A stretch of DNA of 64,000 bases from Cellulomonas cellasea (GTDB taxonomy: Bacteria > Actinomycetota > Actinomycetes > Actinomycetales > Cellulomonadaceae), in NCBI RefSeq assembly GCF_006538745.1, contig NZ_BJLR01000018.1:51789-115788 (forward strand). Reading direction: 5' to 3'. How positions within the stretch are numbered: the stretch's first letter is position 1; each line of letters starts with the position of its first letter. Shown here piece after piece: positions 1 through 8,294 of this stretch. Below the pieces are notes generated by a model. It saw nothing but the letters and a program-made list of their open reading frames with translations, searched no databases and was not told where the DNA came from. A program made the translations under genes and the position numbers.

Positions 1-504
1 AACGCGGCCTCGGGCGGCGTGTGGACGGACCCCAACGGCAAGTCGTGGCCGTCCTCGGGTGTCGGTGAGGGCCGCGAGAAGTCGGCCGGCGTGTCCGAGG
101 GCGTCAAGACGACGGCCGGTGGCATCACCTACGTCGAGTGGTCCTACGCCAAGGACAACGACCTCGGCATCGCGCAGATCGACAACGGCTCCGGCCCGAT
201 CGAGCTCACGGCCGAGACGGTCGCCACCTCGGTCGCCACGGCCGAGCGCGTCGGCGAGGGCAACGACCTCGCCCTCAAGCTCGACTACGCGACGCAGGAG
301 GAGGGCGCCTACCCGATCGTCCTCGTGACCTACGAGATCGTCTGCTCGGCGGGCCTCGACGAGGCCGCCACGGCCGGCGTCAAGGCGTTCCTCACGCACT
401 TCGCCTCGCCCGAGGTCCAGGAGGGCCTCGTCGAGATCGGCTACGCGCCGCTGCCGGAGGACGTGCAGACCGACGTCCTGGCCGCGATCGAGGCCATCGC
501 CTGA
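1..504 (+). CDS. pstS: Phosphate ABC transporter substrate-binding protein PstS (3' part only)
   Basis: Only the last 167 residues lie in the window; the frame is open from base 1 and the start is off the left edge. In this family PstS is an extracytoplasmic lipoprotein that binds phosphate and delivers it to PstCA. The fragment aligns end to end with the C-terminal part of the second PstS at 3614-4753, about two thirds of positions identical by eye. Shared blocks are GVGEGREKSAGV, TYVEWSYAK, IDNGSGP and GAYPIVLVTYE. A strong hairpin at 519-546 lies between its stop and pstC. The assignment is firm because pstC, pstA and pstB follow directly on the same strand. Confidence 0.93.
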   Translation, partial: NAASGGVWTDPNGKSWPSSGVGEGREKSAGVSEGVKTTAGGITYVEWSYAKDNDLGIAQIDNGSGPIELTAETVATSVATAERVGEGNDLALKLDYATQEEGAYPIVLVTYEIVCSAGLDEAATAGVKAFLTHFASPEVQEGLVEIGYAPLPEDVQTDVLAAIEAIA

Positions 505-518
505 CCTGACCTCCACGC

Positions 519-546
519 GCTGCCGGGCCGCACCCGGCCCGGCAGC
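519..546 (+). terminator. Hairpin between pstS and pstC
   Basis: A perfect 12-bp stem (519-530 with 535-546) closes a 4-nt loop, 15 bases after the pstS stop. No T-run follows. Because pstC lies on the same strand downstream, the hairpin more likely causes partial termination or protects the pstS 3' end than full termination. That would raise pstS expression over the permease genes. Confidence 0.6.
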
Positions 547-684
547 ACCGGACGGGTCGTCGTCGTCCCGGTCCACCCCACGAGGGAGGGCCGGGACGGC
601 GGCACGCACGACTCGGGGCCGCACCGCCGCAGAGCCCGACGCACGACCCCAGCACCGCCCAGCACCACCGAGTGAAGGACGCCG

Positions 685-1674
685 ATGGCCACGACCACCA
701 GCACGCCGCGCGTTCCCGACGCGCCGCCGGGCCCCGAGGGCCTGAAGCAGGGCCTGTCGCGCGGGCCCGACCGTGCCTTCAAGATGCTCGCCGGGGGGTC
801 GAGCGCCGTCGTCGTCGCGCTCGTCGTGATCGTCGGGGTGTACCTCATCAGCAAGGCGTGGCCCTCGCTCGCCGCGAACGGCGCGAGCTTCCTGACGTCG
901 CGCGAGTGGAGCGTCGCCGACCCGGACGCCCTGCGCTTCGGCATCGCGCCGCTGCTGTGGGTCACCGTGATCTCGTCGGTGGTCGCGATGGCGATCGCCG
1001 TGCCGGTCGCGATCGGCGTCGCGCTCTACCTCACGCACTACGCCCCGCCGCGCGTCGCCAAGCCGTTCGCGTACCTCGTGGACCTGCTCGCCGCGGTGCC
1101 GTCGATCGTGTTCGGCCTCTGGGGCGCGCGCGTGCTCATGCCGTACGTGCAGCCCTTCCAGGACGCCCTCAAGAGCGCATTCGGCTGGTTCCCGCTGTTC
1201 GCGCCCACCGCCGTGCAGGCCGGCACGATCTTCCTCGCGTCGATCGTGCTCGCGATCATGATCCTGCCGATCATCACCGCGCTCTCGCGCGAGGTCTTCC
1301 GGCAGACGCCCGTCGGGCACATGGAGGCCGCGCTCGCCCTCGGCGCGACGCGCTGGGAGATGATCCGCACCGCGGTGCTCCCGTTCGGCCGGCCCGGCGT
1401 CGTGTCCGCCGCGATGCTCGGCCTCGGCCGGGCGCTCGGCGAGACCATCGCCGTGACGATCATCCTGTCGACCACGACGGGCGCGTTCAGCTGGTCGCTG
1501 TTCTTCGGTGGGGAGACGTTCGCCTCGAAGATCGCCAACGCCGCGTCCGAGTTCGACAGCCCCTCGAAGACCGGCGCCTACATCGCCGCCGGGCTCGTGC
1601 TGTTCCTCCTGACGTTCGCCGTCAACGCGATCGCCCGGGTCATCATCGACCGCCGGAAGGGGTTCACCGAGTGA
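685..1674 (+). CDS. pstC: Phosphate ABC transporter permease PstC
   Basis: A 329-residue integral membrane subunit that forms half of the inner-membrane channel of the PstSCAB phosphate importer. After a polar N-terminus of about 30 residues it shows six hydrophobic segments. The permease EAA loop reads EAALALGATRWEMIRTAVLP, followed by GLGRALGETIAV, which is typical of PstC. The ATG at 685 has GAAGGA at 673-678, a 6-nt spacer. The stop overlaps the pstA start (GTGA at 1671), so pstC and pstA are translationally coupled. Length fits the family. Confidence 0.95.
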   Translation: MATTTSTPRVPDAPPGPEGLKQGLSRGPDRAFKMLAGGSSAVVVALVVIVGVYLISKAWPSLAANGASFLTSREWSVADPDALRFGIAPLLWVTVISSVVAMAIAVPVAIGVALYLTHYAPPRVAKPFAYLVDLLAAVPSIVFGLWGARVLMPYVQPFQDALKSAFGWFPLFAPTAVQAGTIFLASIVLAIMILPIITALSREVFRQTPVGHMEAALALGATRWEMIRTAVLPFGRPGVVSAAMLGLGRALGETIAVTIILSTTTGAFSWSLFFGGETFASKIANAASEFDSPSKTGAYIAAGLVLFLLTFAVNAIARVIIDRRKGFTE

Positions 1675-2612
1675 GCGCCACGTCCCTGACCCCGAGCCTC
1701 GCCGCAGCCGACCCGGGCGACGCGTCGCCGGGCGACGAGCTGCGCACCCTGAACGGCGGCGGCTCCGGGTCGCGCCGCGTCAAGGACCGCATCGCGACGG
1801 TCGTCATGCACCTCGCGTTCCTGGTCGCCGTGATCCCGCTCGTCTGGATCCTGTGGACCGTCGTCTCGCAGGGCTACCACATGCTCCTCGAGTCGACGTG
1901 GTGGACGAACTCGCAGCGCGGGGTCACCGTGCGCGACTTCGGGGGCGGCGCGTACCACGCGATGGCCGGCACCGTGATGCAGGCCGCCGTGACCGCGCTC
2001 ATCTCGGTCCCGCTCGGCGTCTTCACCGCGATCTACCTCGTCGAGTACGGCCGCGGCCGCCTCGCGCGCGCCGTGAGCTTCATGGTCGACATCCTCACGG
2101 GCATCCCGTCGATCGTCGCCGCGCTGACCGTCTACGCGCTCTGGATCTCGACGTTCGGCTTCTCGCGGGTCGGGTTCGCCGTGAGCCTGTCGCTCGTGCT
2201 GCTCATGGTCCCGACGATCGTGCGCTCGACCGAGGAGATGCTCAAGCTCGTCCCCAACGAGCTGCGCGAGGCCAGCTACGCGCTCGGCGTCCCCAAGTGG
2301 AAGACGATCGTCAAGATCGTCCTGCCGACGGCCTTCTCCGGGATCATCACCGGCGTCCTGCTCGGGCTCGCGCGCGTCATGGGCGAGACCGCTCCGCTGC
2401 TGATCCTCGGGCCGTACACCAAGTCCATCAACATGGACCTGTTCAACGGCAACATGGCGTCGCTGCCGACGATGATCAACCAGGACCGGACCGAGTTCCT
2501 CGACGCCGCGGTCCAGCGCACGTGGGGTGCGGCGCTCACGCTCATCCTCATCGTCATGGCCCTGAACATCGCGGGCCGCGCGATCGGCCACTTCAGCAAG
2601 GTCAAGTCATGA
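1671..2612 (+). CDS. pstA: Phosphate ABC transporter permease PstA
   Basis: A 313-residue permease subunit, partner of PstC. The start is GTG at 1671, overlapping the pstC stop by four bases; the frame is open further upstream but this start fits both coupling and the usual length. A cytoplasmic leader of about 40 residues precedes the first membrane helix. The EAA loop reads [20 protein letters not shown], followed by [18 protein letters not shown], the hallmark of PstA. It ends in an ATGA that also opens a 17-codon reading frame (2609-2662) placed just before pstB. Confidence 0.94.
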   Translation: MSATSLTPSLAAADPGDASPGDELRTLNGGGSGSRRVKDRIATVVMHLAFLVAVIPLVWILWTVVSQGYHMLLESTWWTNSQRGVTVRDFGGGAYHAMAGTVMQAAVTALISVPLGVFTAIYLVEYGRGRLARAVSFMVDILTGIPSIVAALTVYALWISTFGFSRVGFAVSLSLVLLMVPTIVRSTEEMLKLVPNELREASYALGVPKWKTIVKIVLPTAFSGIITGVLLGLARVMGETAPLLILGPYTKSINMDLFNGNMASLPTMINQDRTEFLDAAVQRTWGAALTLILIVMALNIAGRAIGHFSKVKS

Positions 2613-2662
2613 CGGCCCCCGCCTCCGTCACCCCCGCCGCACTGCCACGAGAGGAGCGCTGA
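2609..2662 (+). other. 17-codon reading frame between pstA and pstB
   Basis: ATG at 2609 overlaps the pstA stop (ATGA) and reads 17 codons to TGA at 2660-2662, five bases before the pstB GTG. It is a reading frame only; I cannot show it is a gene. It could carry ribosomes from pstA to pstB. It could also be the remains of a longer pstB N-terminus, since one extra base in this stretch would put it in frame with pstB. Confidence 0.3.
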
Positions 2663-2667
2663 GGGCC

Positions 2668-3444
2668 GTGGCCAAGCGCATCGACGTCAAGGACCTGAAC
2701 GTCTACTACGGGGACTTCCGCGCGGTCGAGGGGGTCACGATGGGGATCGACGCCCGCTCCGTGACCGCCTTCATCGGCCCGTCCGGCTGCGGCAAGTCGA
2801 CGTTCCTGCGGACGCTCAACCGCATGCACGAGGTGCTCCCGATCGGGCGCGTCGACGGCGAGGTGCTGCTCGACGGCGCCGACCTGTACGACAAGAACGT
2901 CGACCCCGTCGCGGTCCGCCGCACGATCGGCATGGTGTTCCAGCGCCCCAACCCGTTCCCGACGATGTCGATCTTCGACAACGTCGCCGCGGGCCTGCGC
3001 CTGAACGGCATGAAGAAGAAGAGCGAGCTGCAGGACGTCGTCGAGAGGGCGCTGCAGGGCGCGAACCTCTGGAAGGAGGTCAAGGACCGGCTCGACAAGC
3101 CCGGTGCGGGCCTCTCGGGCGGCCAGCAGCAGCGCCTGTGCATCGCGCGCGCGATCGCCGTGCGCCCGCAGGTGCTCCTCATGGACGAGCCGTGCTCGGC
3201 GCTCGACCCGATCTCGACGCTCGCGATCGAGGACCTCATCTCCGAGCTCAAGAACGACTACACGATCGTCATCGTGACCCACAACATGCAGCAGGCCGCG
3301 CGCGTGTCCGACCGGACGGCGTTCTTCAACATCGCGGGGACCGGGGCGCCGGGCAAGCTCATCGAGGTCGACCAGACCGCGACGATGTTCTCCTCGCCGC
3401 GCGAGCAGGCCACCGAGGACTACATCTCGGGCCGCTTCGGCTGA
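2668..3444 (+). CDS. pstB: Phosphate ABC transporter ATP-binding protein PstB
   Basis: A 258-residue ATPase that drives phosphate import through PstCA. Visible motifs are Walker [10 protein letters not shown] (about 37-45), the PstB-typical QRPNPFP after the Q-loop, signature LSGGQQQR near 150, and Walker B VLLMDEP near 170. The length is standard. The start is GTG at 2668; purine-rich AGAGGAG lies near 2650-2656, further upstream than ideal, so coupling to the preceding short frame is plausible. Two inverted repeats follow before the second pstS. phoU is not adjacent. Confidence 0.96.
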   Translation: MAKRIDVKDLNVYYGDFRAVEGVTMGIDARSVTAFIGPSGCGKSTFLRTLNRMHEVLPIGRVDGEVLLDGADLYDKNVDPVAVRRTIGMVFQRPNPFPTMSIFDNVAAGLRLNGMKKKSELQDVVERALQGANLWKEVKDRLDKPGAGLSGGQQQRLCIARAIAVRPQVLLMDEPCSALDPISTLAIEDLISELKNDYTIVIVTHNMQQAARVSDRTAFFNIAGTGAPGKLIEVDQTATMFSSPREQATEDYISGRFG

Positions 3445-3450
3445 GCCGCC

Positions 3451-3478
3451 CGGCTGGTCCGCCCCGGCGGACCGGCCG
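3451..3478 (+). terminator. Hairpin after pstB
   Basis: A 13-bp stem with one T-G wobble, 3451-3463 with 3466-3478, has a very tight centre so the innermost pair must open. It lies seven bases past the pstB stop. No T-run follows. It probably separates the pstSCAB transcript from the downstream pstS copy, perhaps only partly. Confidence 0.55.
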
Positions 3479-3491
3479 CGGCTCACCGCCG

Positions 3492-3530
3492 CACCAGGGC
3501 CAGGGCCAGACGACGGTGCCGGCCCTGGTG
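3492..3530 (+). other. Second inverted repeat upstream of the downstream pstS
   Basis: Ten-base arms (3492-3501 and 3521-3530) are perfectly complementary across a 19-nt loop, in the leader of the second pstS. It could be a 5' stabilising or attenuating structure. I see no clear promoter in the 170-base gap. Confidence 0.4.
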
Positions 3531-3613
3531 CCGTCATGTCCGCGTCCCCGACGCGCCGCCGCCCGCCCGGGCCGGTGCGCCGGGGACGACGTCTGCAGGG
3601 GGAGAGGATCCAC

Positions 3614-4753
3614 GTGGTGGTACGGCAGCGCGCACGGAACGTCGGCCTGGTCGGCGTCGCACTCGTCCTGGGGCTCGCGCTCGGGGGGTGCGGCTCGCAG
3701 GCGACCCCGGGCAGCGGTGCCTCGGCGGTCCCCTCGACGTCGGCCACGGAGGCCGCCGCGGCGGCCGCGGAGTGCGGCAGCGGGACGATCGACGCGGCCG
3801 GCTCCTCGGCCCAGCGCAACGCGGTCGAGCAGGCGATCATCACGTTCGCGACGGTGTGCCCCGACGTCGTCGTGCGGTACGACGCGAGCGGCTCGGGCGC
3901 GGGCATCACCCGGTTCACCGCCGGGGAGGTGGCCTTCGCGGGCTCCGACTCGGCGCTCAACGCCGGCAAGGGCGAGGTCGACGCGGCCGCTGCCCGCTGC
4001 GGCGGTGCCCCCGCCTGGAACCTGCCGATGGTCACCGGGCCCGTCGCCCTCGCGTACAACCTCGACACGGTCGGCCAGCTCGTGCTCGACGCCGCGACGA
4101 CCGCGCGGATCTTCCGGGGCGAGATCGTGTCGTGGGACGACCCGGCGATCGCCGCGCTCAACCCCGGCGAGCTCCTGCCCGCCGAGGAGATCCAGGTCCT
4201 GTTCCGGGCCGACGAGTCCGGCACGACCGAGAACTTCACGCGGTACCTCGCGACCGCTGCGGCCGACGTGTGGACGGACGCGCCCGCGAAGACCTGGCCC
4301 GTCGAGGGCGTGGGCGAGGGCCGGGAGAAGTCGGCCGGCGTCGCCGAGGCCGTCGCCACGACCCCGTCGAGCCTGACCTACGTCGAGTGGTCCTACGCGA
4401 AGGAGAACCGGCTCGGCGTCGCCAAGATCGACAACGGCTCCGGGCCGGTCGAGCTCACAGCGGAGAGCGTCGGGGCGACCGTCGCGACCGCCGAGCGCAC
4501 CGGCGCGGGCGACGACCTCACGCTGCGGCTCGACCACGCGACGCGCGAGCCGGGTGCCTACCCGATCGTGCTGGTGACGTACGAGGTCGTCTGCTCGACG
4601 GGGCTCGACGAGCCCACCGCCGCGGCGGTCCGGGCGTTCCTGCGCCACCTCGCGTCGACCGAGGTGCAGCAGAGCCTCGCCGACATCGGGTACGCGCCGC
4701 TCCCGACGTCCGTGCGGGAGGACGTGCTCGACGCGATCGGGTCGCTCGGCTGA
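3614..4753 (+). CDS. pstS: Second phosphate-binding lipoprotein PstS
   Basis: A 379-residue phosphate-binding lipoprotein and paralogue of the truncated PstS at the left edge. GTG at 3614 is preferred because GGGGAGAGG sits about 7 bases upstream and gives a compact lipoprotein signal: a basic start, a hydrophobic stretch, then lipobox LGGC with Cys26. An upstream in-frame ATG at 3536 would add an unlikely 26-residue Arg-rich extension. The mature part shows the phosphate-binding fold motifs AAGSSAQ, DASGSGAGI and DESGTTENF. The gene sits after pstB beyond two hairpins and ends before a strong terminator. A different affinity or induction range from the first copy is plausible but cannot be read from sequence. 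Confidence 0.93.
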   Translation: MVVRQRARNVGLVGVALVLGLALGGCGSQATPGSGASAVPSTSATEAAAAAAECGSGTIDAAGSSAQRNAVEQAIITFATVCPDVVVRYDASGSGAGITRFTAGEVAFAGSDSALNAGKGEVDAAAARCGGAPAWNLPMVTGPVALAYNLDTVGQLVLDAATTARIFRGEIVSWDDPAIAALNPGELLPAEEIQVLFRADESGTTENFTRYLATAAADVWTDAPAKTWPVEGVGEGREKSAGVAEAVATTPSSLTYVEWSYAKENRLGVAKIDNGSGPVELTAESVGATVATAERTGAGDDLTLRLDHATREPGAYPIVLVTYEVVCSTGLDEPTAAAVRAFLRHLASTEVQQSLADIGYAPLPTSVREDVLDAIGSLG

Positions 4754-4787
4754 CCTCGGCGGTTCCGGGGGAGTCCCCGGACGCACG

Positions 4788-4818
4788 ACGGCCCCCGGGG
4801 GAGTCCCCCGGGGGCCGT
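4788..4818. terminator. Bidirectional terminator between pstS and the lpqE-like gene
   Basis: A perfect 14-bp GC-rich stem (4788-4801 with 4805-4818) closes a 3-nt loop, midway between two convergent genes. It has no T-run on either strand, as is usual for high-GC actinobacteria. It would serve both transcripts. Confidence 0.75.
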
Positions 4819-4874
4819 GCTGCGTCGTGGGTCGTGCCGGGCGTGCGGGAGCCCGAGGTGCAGGTGTGCGGTGG

Positions 4875-5441
4875 TCAGCCCTCGGTCGCGGTCGGCGTGG
4901 GGGTCGGCTCGAGCGTCGGGTCGACGCCCGTGGGGGCGGACGGCGTCGTGCTCGGCCCCTCCGTCGGGACCTCGTCCGCGTACTCGGGCAGCGTGCCGTC
5001 GAGGACCGGGACCGGGACCGTCTCGGCGCCGCCCGCGGCGGTCGAGATCGCCAGGTCGGTCGTCGAGCCCGGCACGTCGGTGGCCGTGAAGAGCAGCTGC
5101 TCGCCGTCGGTGCCGCCGAGCAGCACCCCGTCGCCCGCGGCGACCTCGACCGTGCCCACCTCGGTGCCGTCCTCGAGCGTGAAGGTGACCTCGAGGTCCT
5201 CGCCGCCCCGGTTCCGGACCGCGCCGTGCAGGCTCGCCGGCTCGCCCTCGCCCGACGTGAGGACCAGCAGGTTCTCGGCCGTGAGGTCACCGAGCCCGAC
5301 GCGCACGCCGTCGGACGGCGCGTAGGGCTCCTGGGTCGTGATCGGGTTCGTCGCCGAGCAGCCGGCGAGACCGGCGCCGACGAGCGCGACGGCGACGGTC
5401 GCCGAGAGGCGCAGGTGCAGGGACGGGCGGACGCGGGTCAC
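4875..5441 (-). CDS. LpqE-like lipoprotein
   Basis: A 188-residue secreted lipoprotein. GTG at 5441 is preceded by GAGGAG with a 6-nt spacer. The signal peptide ends in lipobox LAGC with Cys28. The mature part is a predicted beta-rich domain with repeated Thr/Val-rich strands, and the last 30 residues are a Pro/Thr-rich tail. Function is unknown to me. Position is the best evidence: in M. tuberculosis the lipoprotein gene lpqE lies divergent from carD and followed by ispD, ispF, cysS and rlmB, the order seen here. An alternative is another small beta-sandwich lipoprotein family. Confidence 0.8.
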   Translation of the reverse strand: MTRVRPSLHLRLSATVAVALVGAGLAGCSATNPITTQEPYAPSDGVRVGLGDLTAENLLVLTSGEGEPASLHGAVRNRGGEDLEVTFTLEDGTEVGTVEVAAGDGVLLGGTDGEQLLFTATDVPGSTTDLAISTAAGGAETVPVPVLDGTLPEYADEVPTEGPSTTPSAPTGVDPTLEPTPTPTATEG

Positions 5442-5778
5442 GGTGACTCCTCGGGGCGGAACGGGTGCCGGCGTCGGCCGGCGGTGCTGACGACGTGCTG
5501 GGCCCCGGGCGCCCGCGCGGCCGGCGGGTGCCGGCGTGGCGAGGACCTGCGGGGTGCTGACGGGTGCTGACGTGTGCTGGGTGACGCTCCGCGCACGGCG
5601 CGGACCGCAGGTCCACAGCCTAGTCGGCGTCGCGGGGTCGGGCCTCGCGGACCGCCCGCCGGACGCCCGTGGAGCCGTGTGCGTGACCTGCGCAAACGGG
5701 CCGGGCGGCTTCGGGCGGGCGAAAGGGGGCGAACAATAGCGTGATAGAATGGGGGTCCGCGAAAGGGGACACCTGCAG
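5442..5778. promoter_or_regulatory. Divergent control region of the lpqE-like gene and carD
   Basis: This 337-base gap holds both promoters. For carD an extended -10 TGATAGAAT (5742-5750) gives a start near 5757 and a short leader with GAAAGGGG upstream of the ATG. No convincing -35 is visible. The left part carries short direct repeats of GTGCTGACG/GTGCTGGG near 5483-5580. I found no gene in it. Confidence 0.6.
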
Positions 5779-6261
5779 ATGACTTTCACTGTTGGGGAGA
5801 CGGTTGTCTACCCGCACCACGGTGCAGCGTTGATCGAAGAGATCAAGACCAGGACCATCCGCGGCGAGGACAAGATCTACCTCAAGCTCAAGGTCGCCCA
5901 GGGTGACCTGACGATCGAGGTCCCGGCGGAGAACGTCGACCTCGTGGGTGTGCGTGACGTCGTCGGCCAGGAGGGCCTGGACCGCGTCTTCGAGGTGCTG
6001 CGTGCGCCGTACACCGAGGAGCCGACCAACTGGTCGCGCCGCTACAAGGCCAACCTCGAGAAGCTCGCCTCGGGTGACGTGATCAAGGTCGCCGAGGTCG
6101 TGCGCGACCTCTCGCGCCGCGACGCGGACCGTGGGCTCTCGGCGGGCGAGAAGCGCATGCTCGCCAAGGCCCGTCAGATCCTCGTCTCGGAGCTCGCACT
6201 CGCCGAGCACACCGAGGAGGAGAAGGCCGAGGCCATCCTCGACGAGGTCCTCGCCTCGTAA
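5779..6261 (+). CDS. carD: RNA polymerase-binding transcription factor CarD
   Basis: A 160-residue global regulator. In mycobacteria CarD binds the RNA polymerase beta subunit through its N-terminal Tudor-like domain and stabilises the open complex with its C-terminal helical domain. Here residues 1-65 form the beta-rich RNAP-interaction domain ([11 protein letters not shown]) and about 75-160 the helical DNA-binding part. The tryptophan that wedges the transcription bubble is at position 85 ([10 protein letters not shown]), as in M. tuberculosis CarD. Length matches (about 162). ATG at 5779 was chosen over an in-frame upstream ATG because it starts the conserved domain directly. Probably first gene of an operon with ispDF. 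Confidence 0.96.
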   Translation: MTFTVGETVVYPHHGAALIEEIKTRTIRGEDKIYLKLKVAQGDLTIEVPAENVDLVGVRDVVGQEGLDRVFEVLRAPYTEEPTNWSRRYKANLEKLASGDVIKVAEVVRDLSRRDADRGLSAGEKRMLAKARQILVSELALAEHTEEEKAEAILDEVLAS

Positions 6262-6291
6262 CGCGTCCTCCGACGACCTCCTCGACGCCCC

Positions 6292-7815
6292 GTGACCGGG
6301 AACGCCGCCGCGGTGCCGCGCGCCTCGCGCGACGACCCCCGGCCCGGCGCACGTCCTGACCGGGTCGTGGCGGTCCTCACGGCCGCCGGCAGCGGGACCC
6401 GCCTCGGGCACACCCTGCCCAAGGCACTGGTCCCCGTCGGGGGAGTCCCGCTCGTCGTGCTCGCCGCCCGAAGCCTCCTGGCCGCGGGCGGCGTCGCGTC
6501 GCCCGGGTCCGGCGAGCCGGTCGGGTCGGGGGAGCTGGGCGCATCCGGGGAGTCGGGCGCATCCGGGGAGCCGGGCGCATCCGGGGAGCCGGGCGCATCC
6601 GGGGAACCGGGCGCATCCGGGGAACCGGGTGTGAGCGGGGACGCCGACGACGGGGCCCTCGGTGCCGCGGTGACGCGGCCGGGCGTCAGCCTGCTCGTGG
6701 TGACCGCGCCGGGCGACCGTGTCGCGGAGTTCACGACGCTGCTGGACGACGCCCGTCTCGGCGTCCCGATCCGCGTCGTCCCGGGCGGCTCGACGCGTCA
6801 GGCCTCCGTCGCCGCGGGGCTTGCCGTCGTCCCGCCCGACGCCACGATCGTCCTCGTGCACGACGCGGCGCGCGCGCTCGTGCCCGCCGCGACCGTCGAC
6901 CGGGTGGTCGACGCCGTGCGCGCCGGGCACCCCGCCGTCGTCCCCGCCGTCCCCGTGACGGACACGCTCACGCGCGTGCGCACCGACGGCTCCGCGGCGG
7001 GCACGGTGCCGCGTGCCGACCTGCGGGCGGTCCAGACGCCGCAGGGCTTCGACCGGGCGACGCTCGACCGCGCGCACCACGAGGCGCAGGCCGCGGCGGG
7101 CGACGAGGCGAACGCCGCGACCGACGACGCCGGGCTCGTCGAGCGACTCGGGCTGCCGGTGCACGTCGTGGCGGGGCACGACGACGCGTTCAAGGTCACG
7201 ACCGCCCGGGACCTCGCGCTCGCGGAGCTCGTGCTCGCCGCGCGTGCGGCCGCGCACGACGCCCCGACCGCCCAGGAGGCCCGACCCGTGACCGCCGACG
7301 CCACGGCGCCCCAGCCGTCCGCCCTTCCGCGCACCGGGATCGGCGTCGACGTGCACGCCTACGCCGCCGAGCCGCGCGACGGCGACGTCCTGCACCTCGC
7401 GGGGCTCGCCTGGCCCGGCGAGCGTCCGCTCGAGGGGCACTCGGACGCCGACGTCGCCGCGCACGCTGCGGCCGACGCGCTGCTGTCGGCCGCCGGGATC
7501 GGGGACCTGGGCTCGAACTTCGGGACCTCGGAGCCGCGGTGGAAGGGCGCCGCGGGCACGGTGCTGCTCGCGGAGGCCGCGCGCCGGGTGCGCGCCGCGG
7601 GCTTCGAGGTGGGCAACGTCGCCGTCCAGGTGATCGGCAACCGGCCGCGCCTCGGTCCGCGCCGCGCGGAGGCCGTCGAGGCGCTGAGCGCGGCCGCCGG
7701 CGCACCCGTGAGCGTCTCCGCGACCACGACCGACGGCCTCGGGCTCACCGGCCGGGGCGAGGGCGTCGCGGCGGTCGCGACGGCTCTCGTCGTCGCGCTC
7801 CCGTCCGTCCCGTAG
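6292..7815 (+). CDS. ispDF: Fused MEP-pathway enzyme IspD-IspF
   Basis: A 507-residue open frame joins two isoprenoid (MEP) pathway enzymes. The N-terminal part is 2-C-methyl-D-erythritol 4-phosphate cytidylyltransferase (IspD): AAGSGTRLG with the PK motif, then [11 protein letters not shown] and VQTPQGF. Residues about 334-507 are the 2,4-cyclodiphosphate synthase (IspF): [20 protein letters not shown], and [14 protein letters not shown]. No stop separates them. IspDF fusions are known in alphaproteobacteria and Campylobacter; neighbouring order here matches organisms with separate genes. Inside the frame a GTG at 7288 has a perfect AGGAGG 8 nt upstream, so free IspF may also be made. The IspD half carries a hexapeptide-repeat insert near residues 82-117. 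Confidence 0.92.
   Translation: MTGNAAAVPRASRDDPRPGARPDRVVAVLTAAGSGTRLGHTLPKALVPVGGVPLVVLAARSLLAAGGVASPGSGEPVGSGELGASGESGASGEPGASGEPGASGEPGASGEPGVSGDADDGALGAAVTRPGVSLLVVTAPGDRVAEFTTLLDDARLGVPIRVVPGGSTRQASVAAGLAVVPPDATIVLVHDAARALVPAATVDRVVDAVRAGHPAVVPAVPVTDTLTRVRTDGSAAGTVPRADLRAVQTPQGFDRATLDRAHHEAQAAAGDEANAATDDAGLVERLGLPVHVVAGHDDAFKVTTARDLALAELVLAARAAAHDAPTAQEARPVTADATAPQPSALPRTGIGVDVHAYAAEPRDGDVLHLAGLAWPGERPLEGHSDADVAAHAAADALLSAAGIGDLGSNFGTSEPRWKGAAGTVLLAEAARRVRAAGFEVGNVAVQVIGNRPRLGPRRAEAVEALSAAAGAPVSVSATTTDGLGLTGRGEGVAAVATALVVALPSVP
6536..6643 (+). repeat. 18-bp tandem repeat inside ispD
   Basis: Five near-identical 18-bp units plus a degenerate sixth encode GASGES, four GASGEP and GVSGDA. 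It lies in an expanded loop between the first helix and second strand of the IspD Rossmann fold. This is likely a flexible surface loop whose copy number could vary between strains. Confidence 0.85.
7274..7290 (+). promoter_or_regulatory. Internal ribosome binding site and GTG start for IspF
   Basis: AGGAGG at 7274-7279 is followed by an 8-nt spacer and GTG at 7288, in frame with the IspF domain. Starting here would give a 175-residue IspF. This is a stronger ribosome site than the one before the ispDF start itself, so it probably works or did so before the fusion. Confidence 0.65.
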
Positions 7816-7922
7816 CACCGGCCCGGTGCCCGGGACCGTGTCACCCGTGCGCGGGACACGGCGGCCGCCGACTGTGCACGCAGCGGCACGCGCAGGCGGC
7901 GGGGGGTCGCATCACGGTCGGA

Positions 7923-8255
7923 ATGTCTGTACCGTCCCGCTTCGTGACGAAGACGCACCGCCCCCCGACCCGCCCGGTCGAGCGCGTGAGAGCGCTGCCG
8001 GGTCACGGGGCTGCACCGGAAGGGCCCGCACCGCTCCCGCAGCGCGAGGGCGTCAACCGGGTGCGCCTGCGCGTGCGCATCCCGACCGACGTGCTGGCCG
8101 CCACGATCGACGGACTGGCCCAGCTCGACGACCACCGCGCGCCCGAGCTGTCCGAGAGCGAGGCCGCCTCGGCGCCGCCGCCGCCCGTGAGCGCGGAGCT
8201 CGCGACGGGCGCCATCCCGGTCACGCGCGTCCGGCGCCCGACGCCGGGGAGCTGA
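7923..8255 (+). CDS. Small hypothetical protein
   Basis: A possible 110-residue protein, not recognised. It is basic and Pro-rich at the N-terminus. The middle has a possible short helix-strand element (RVRLRVRIPTDVLAATIDGLAQLDD), and it ends in a Pro/Ala-rich tail; there is no signal peptide or membrane segment. Codon third positions are mostly G/C, like true genes here. The ribosome site before ATG 7923 is weak and no promoter is evident, so it may be spurious. Together with flanks it fills the 479-base gap between ispDF and the EamA gene; I see nothing else in that gap. Confidence 0.4.
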   Translation: MSVPSRFVTKTHRPPTRPVERVRALPGHGAAPEGPAPLPQREGVNRVRLRVRIPTDVLAATIDGLAQLDDHRAPELSESEAASAPPPPVSAELATGAIPVTRVRRPTPGS

Positions 8256-8294
8256 CCCGGCGGAAGCGGACCGGCACCGCGCGCTCGCGGCGGG

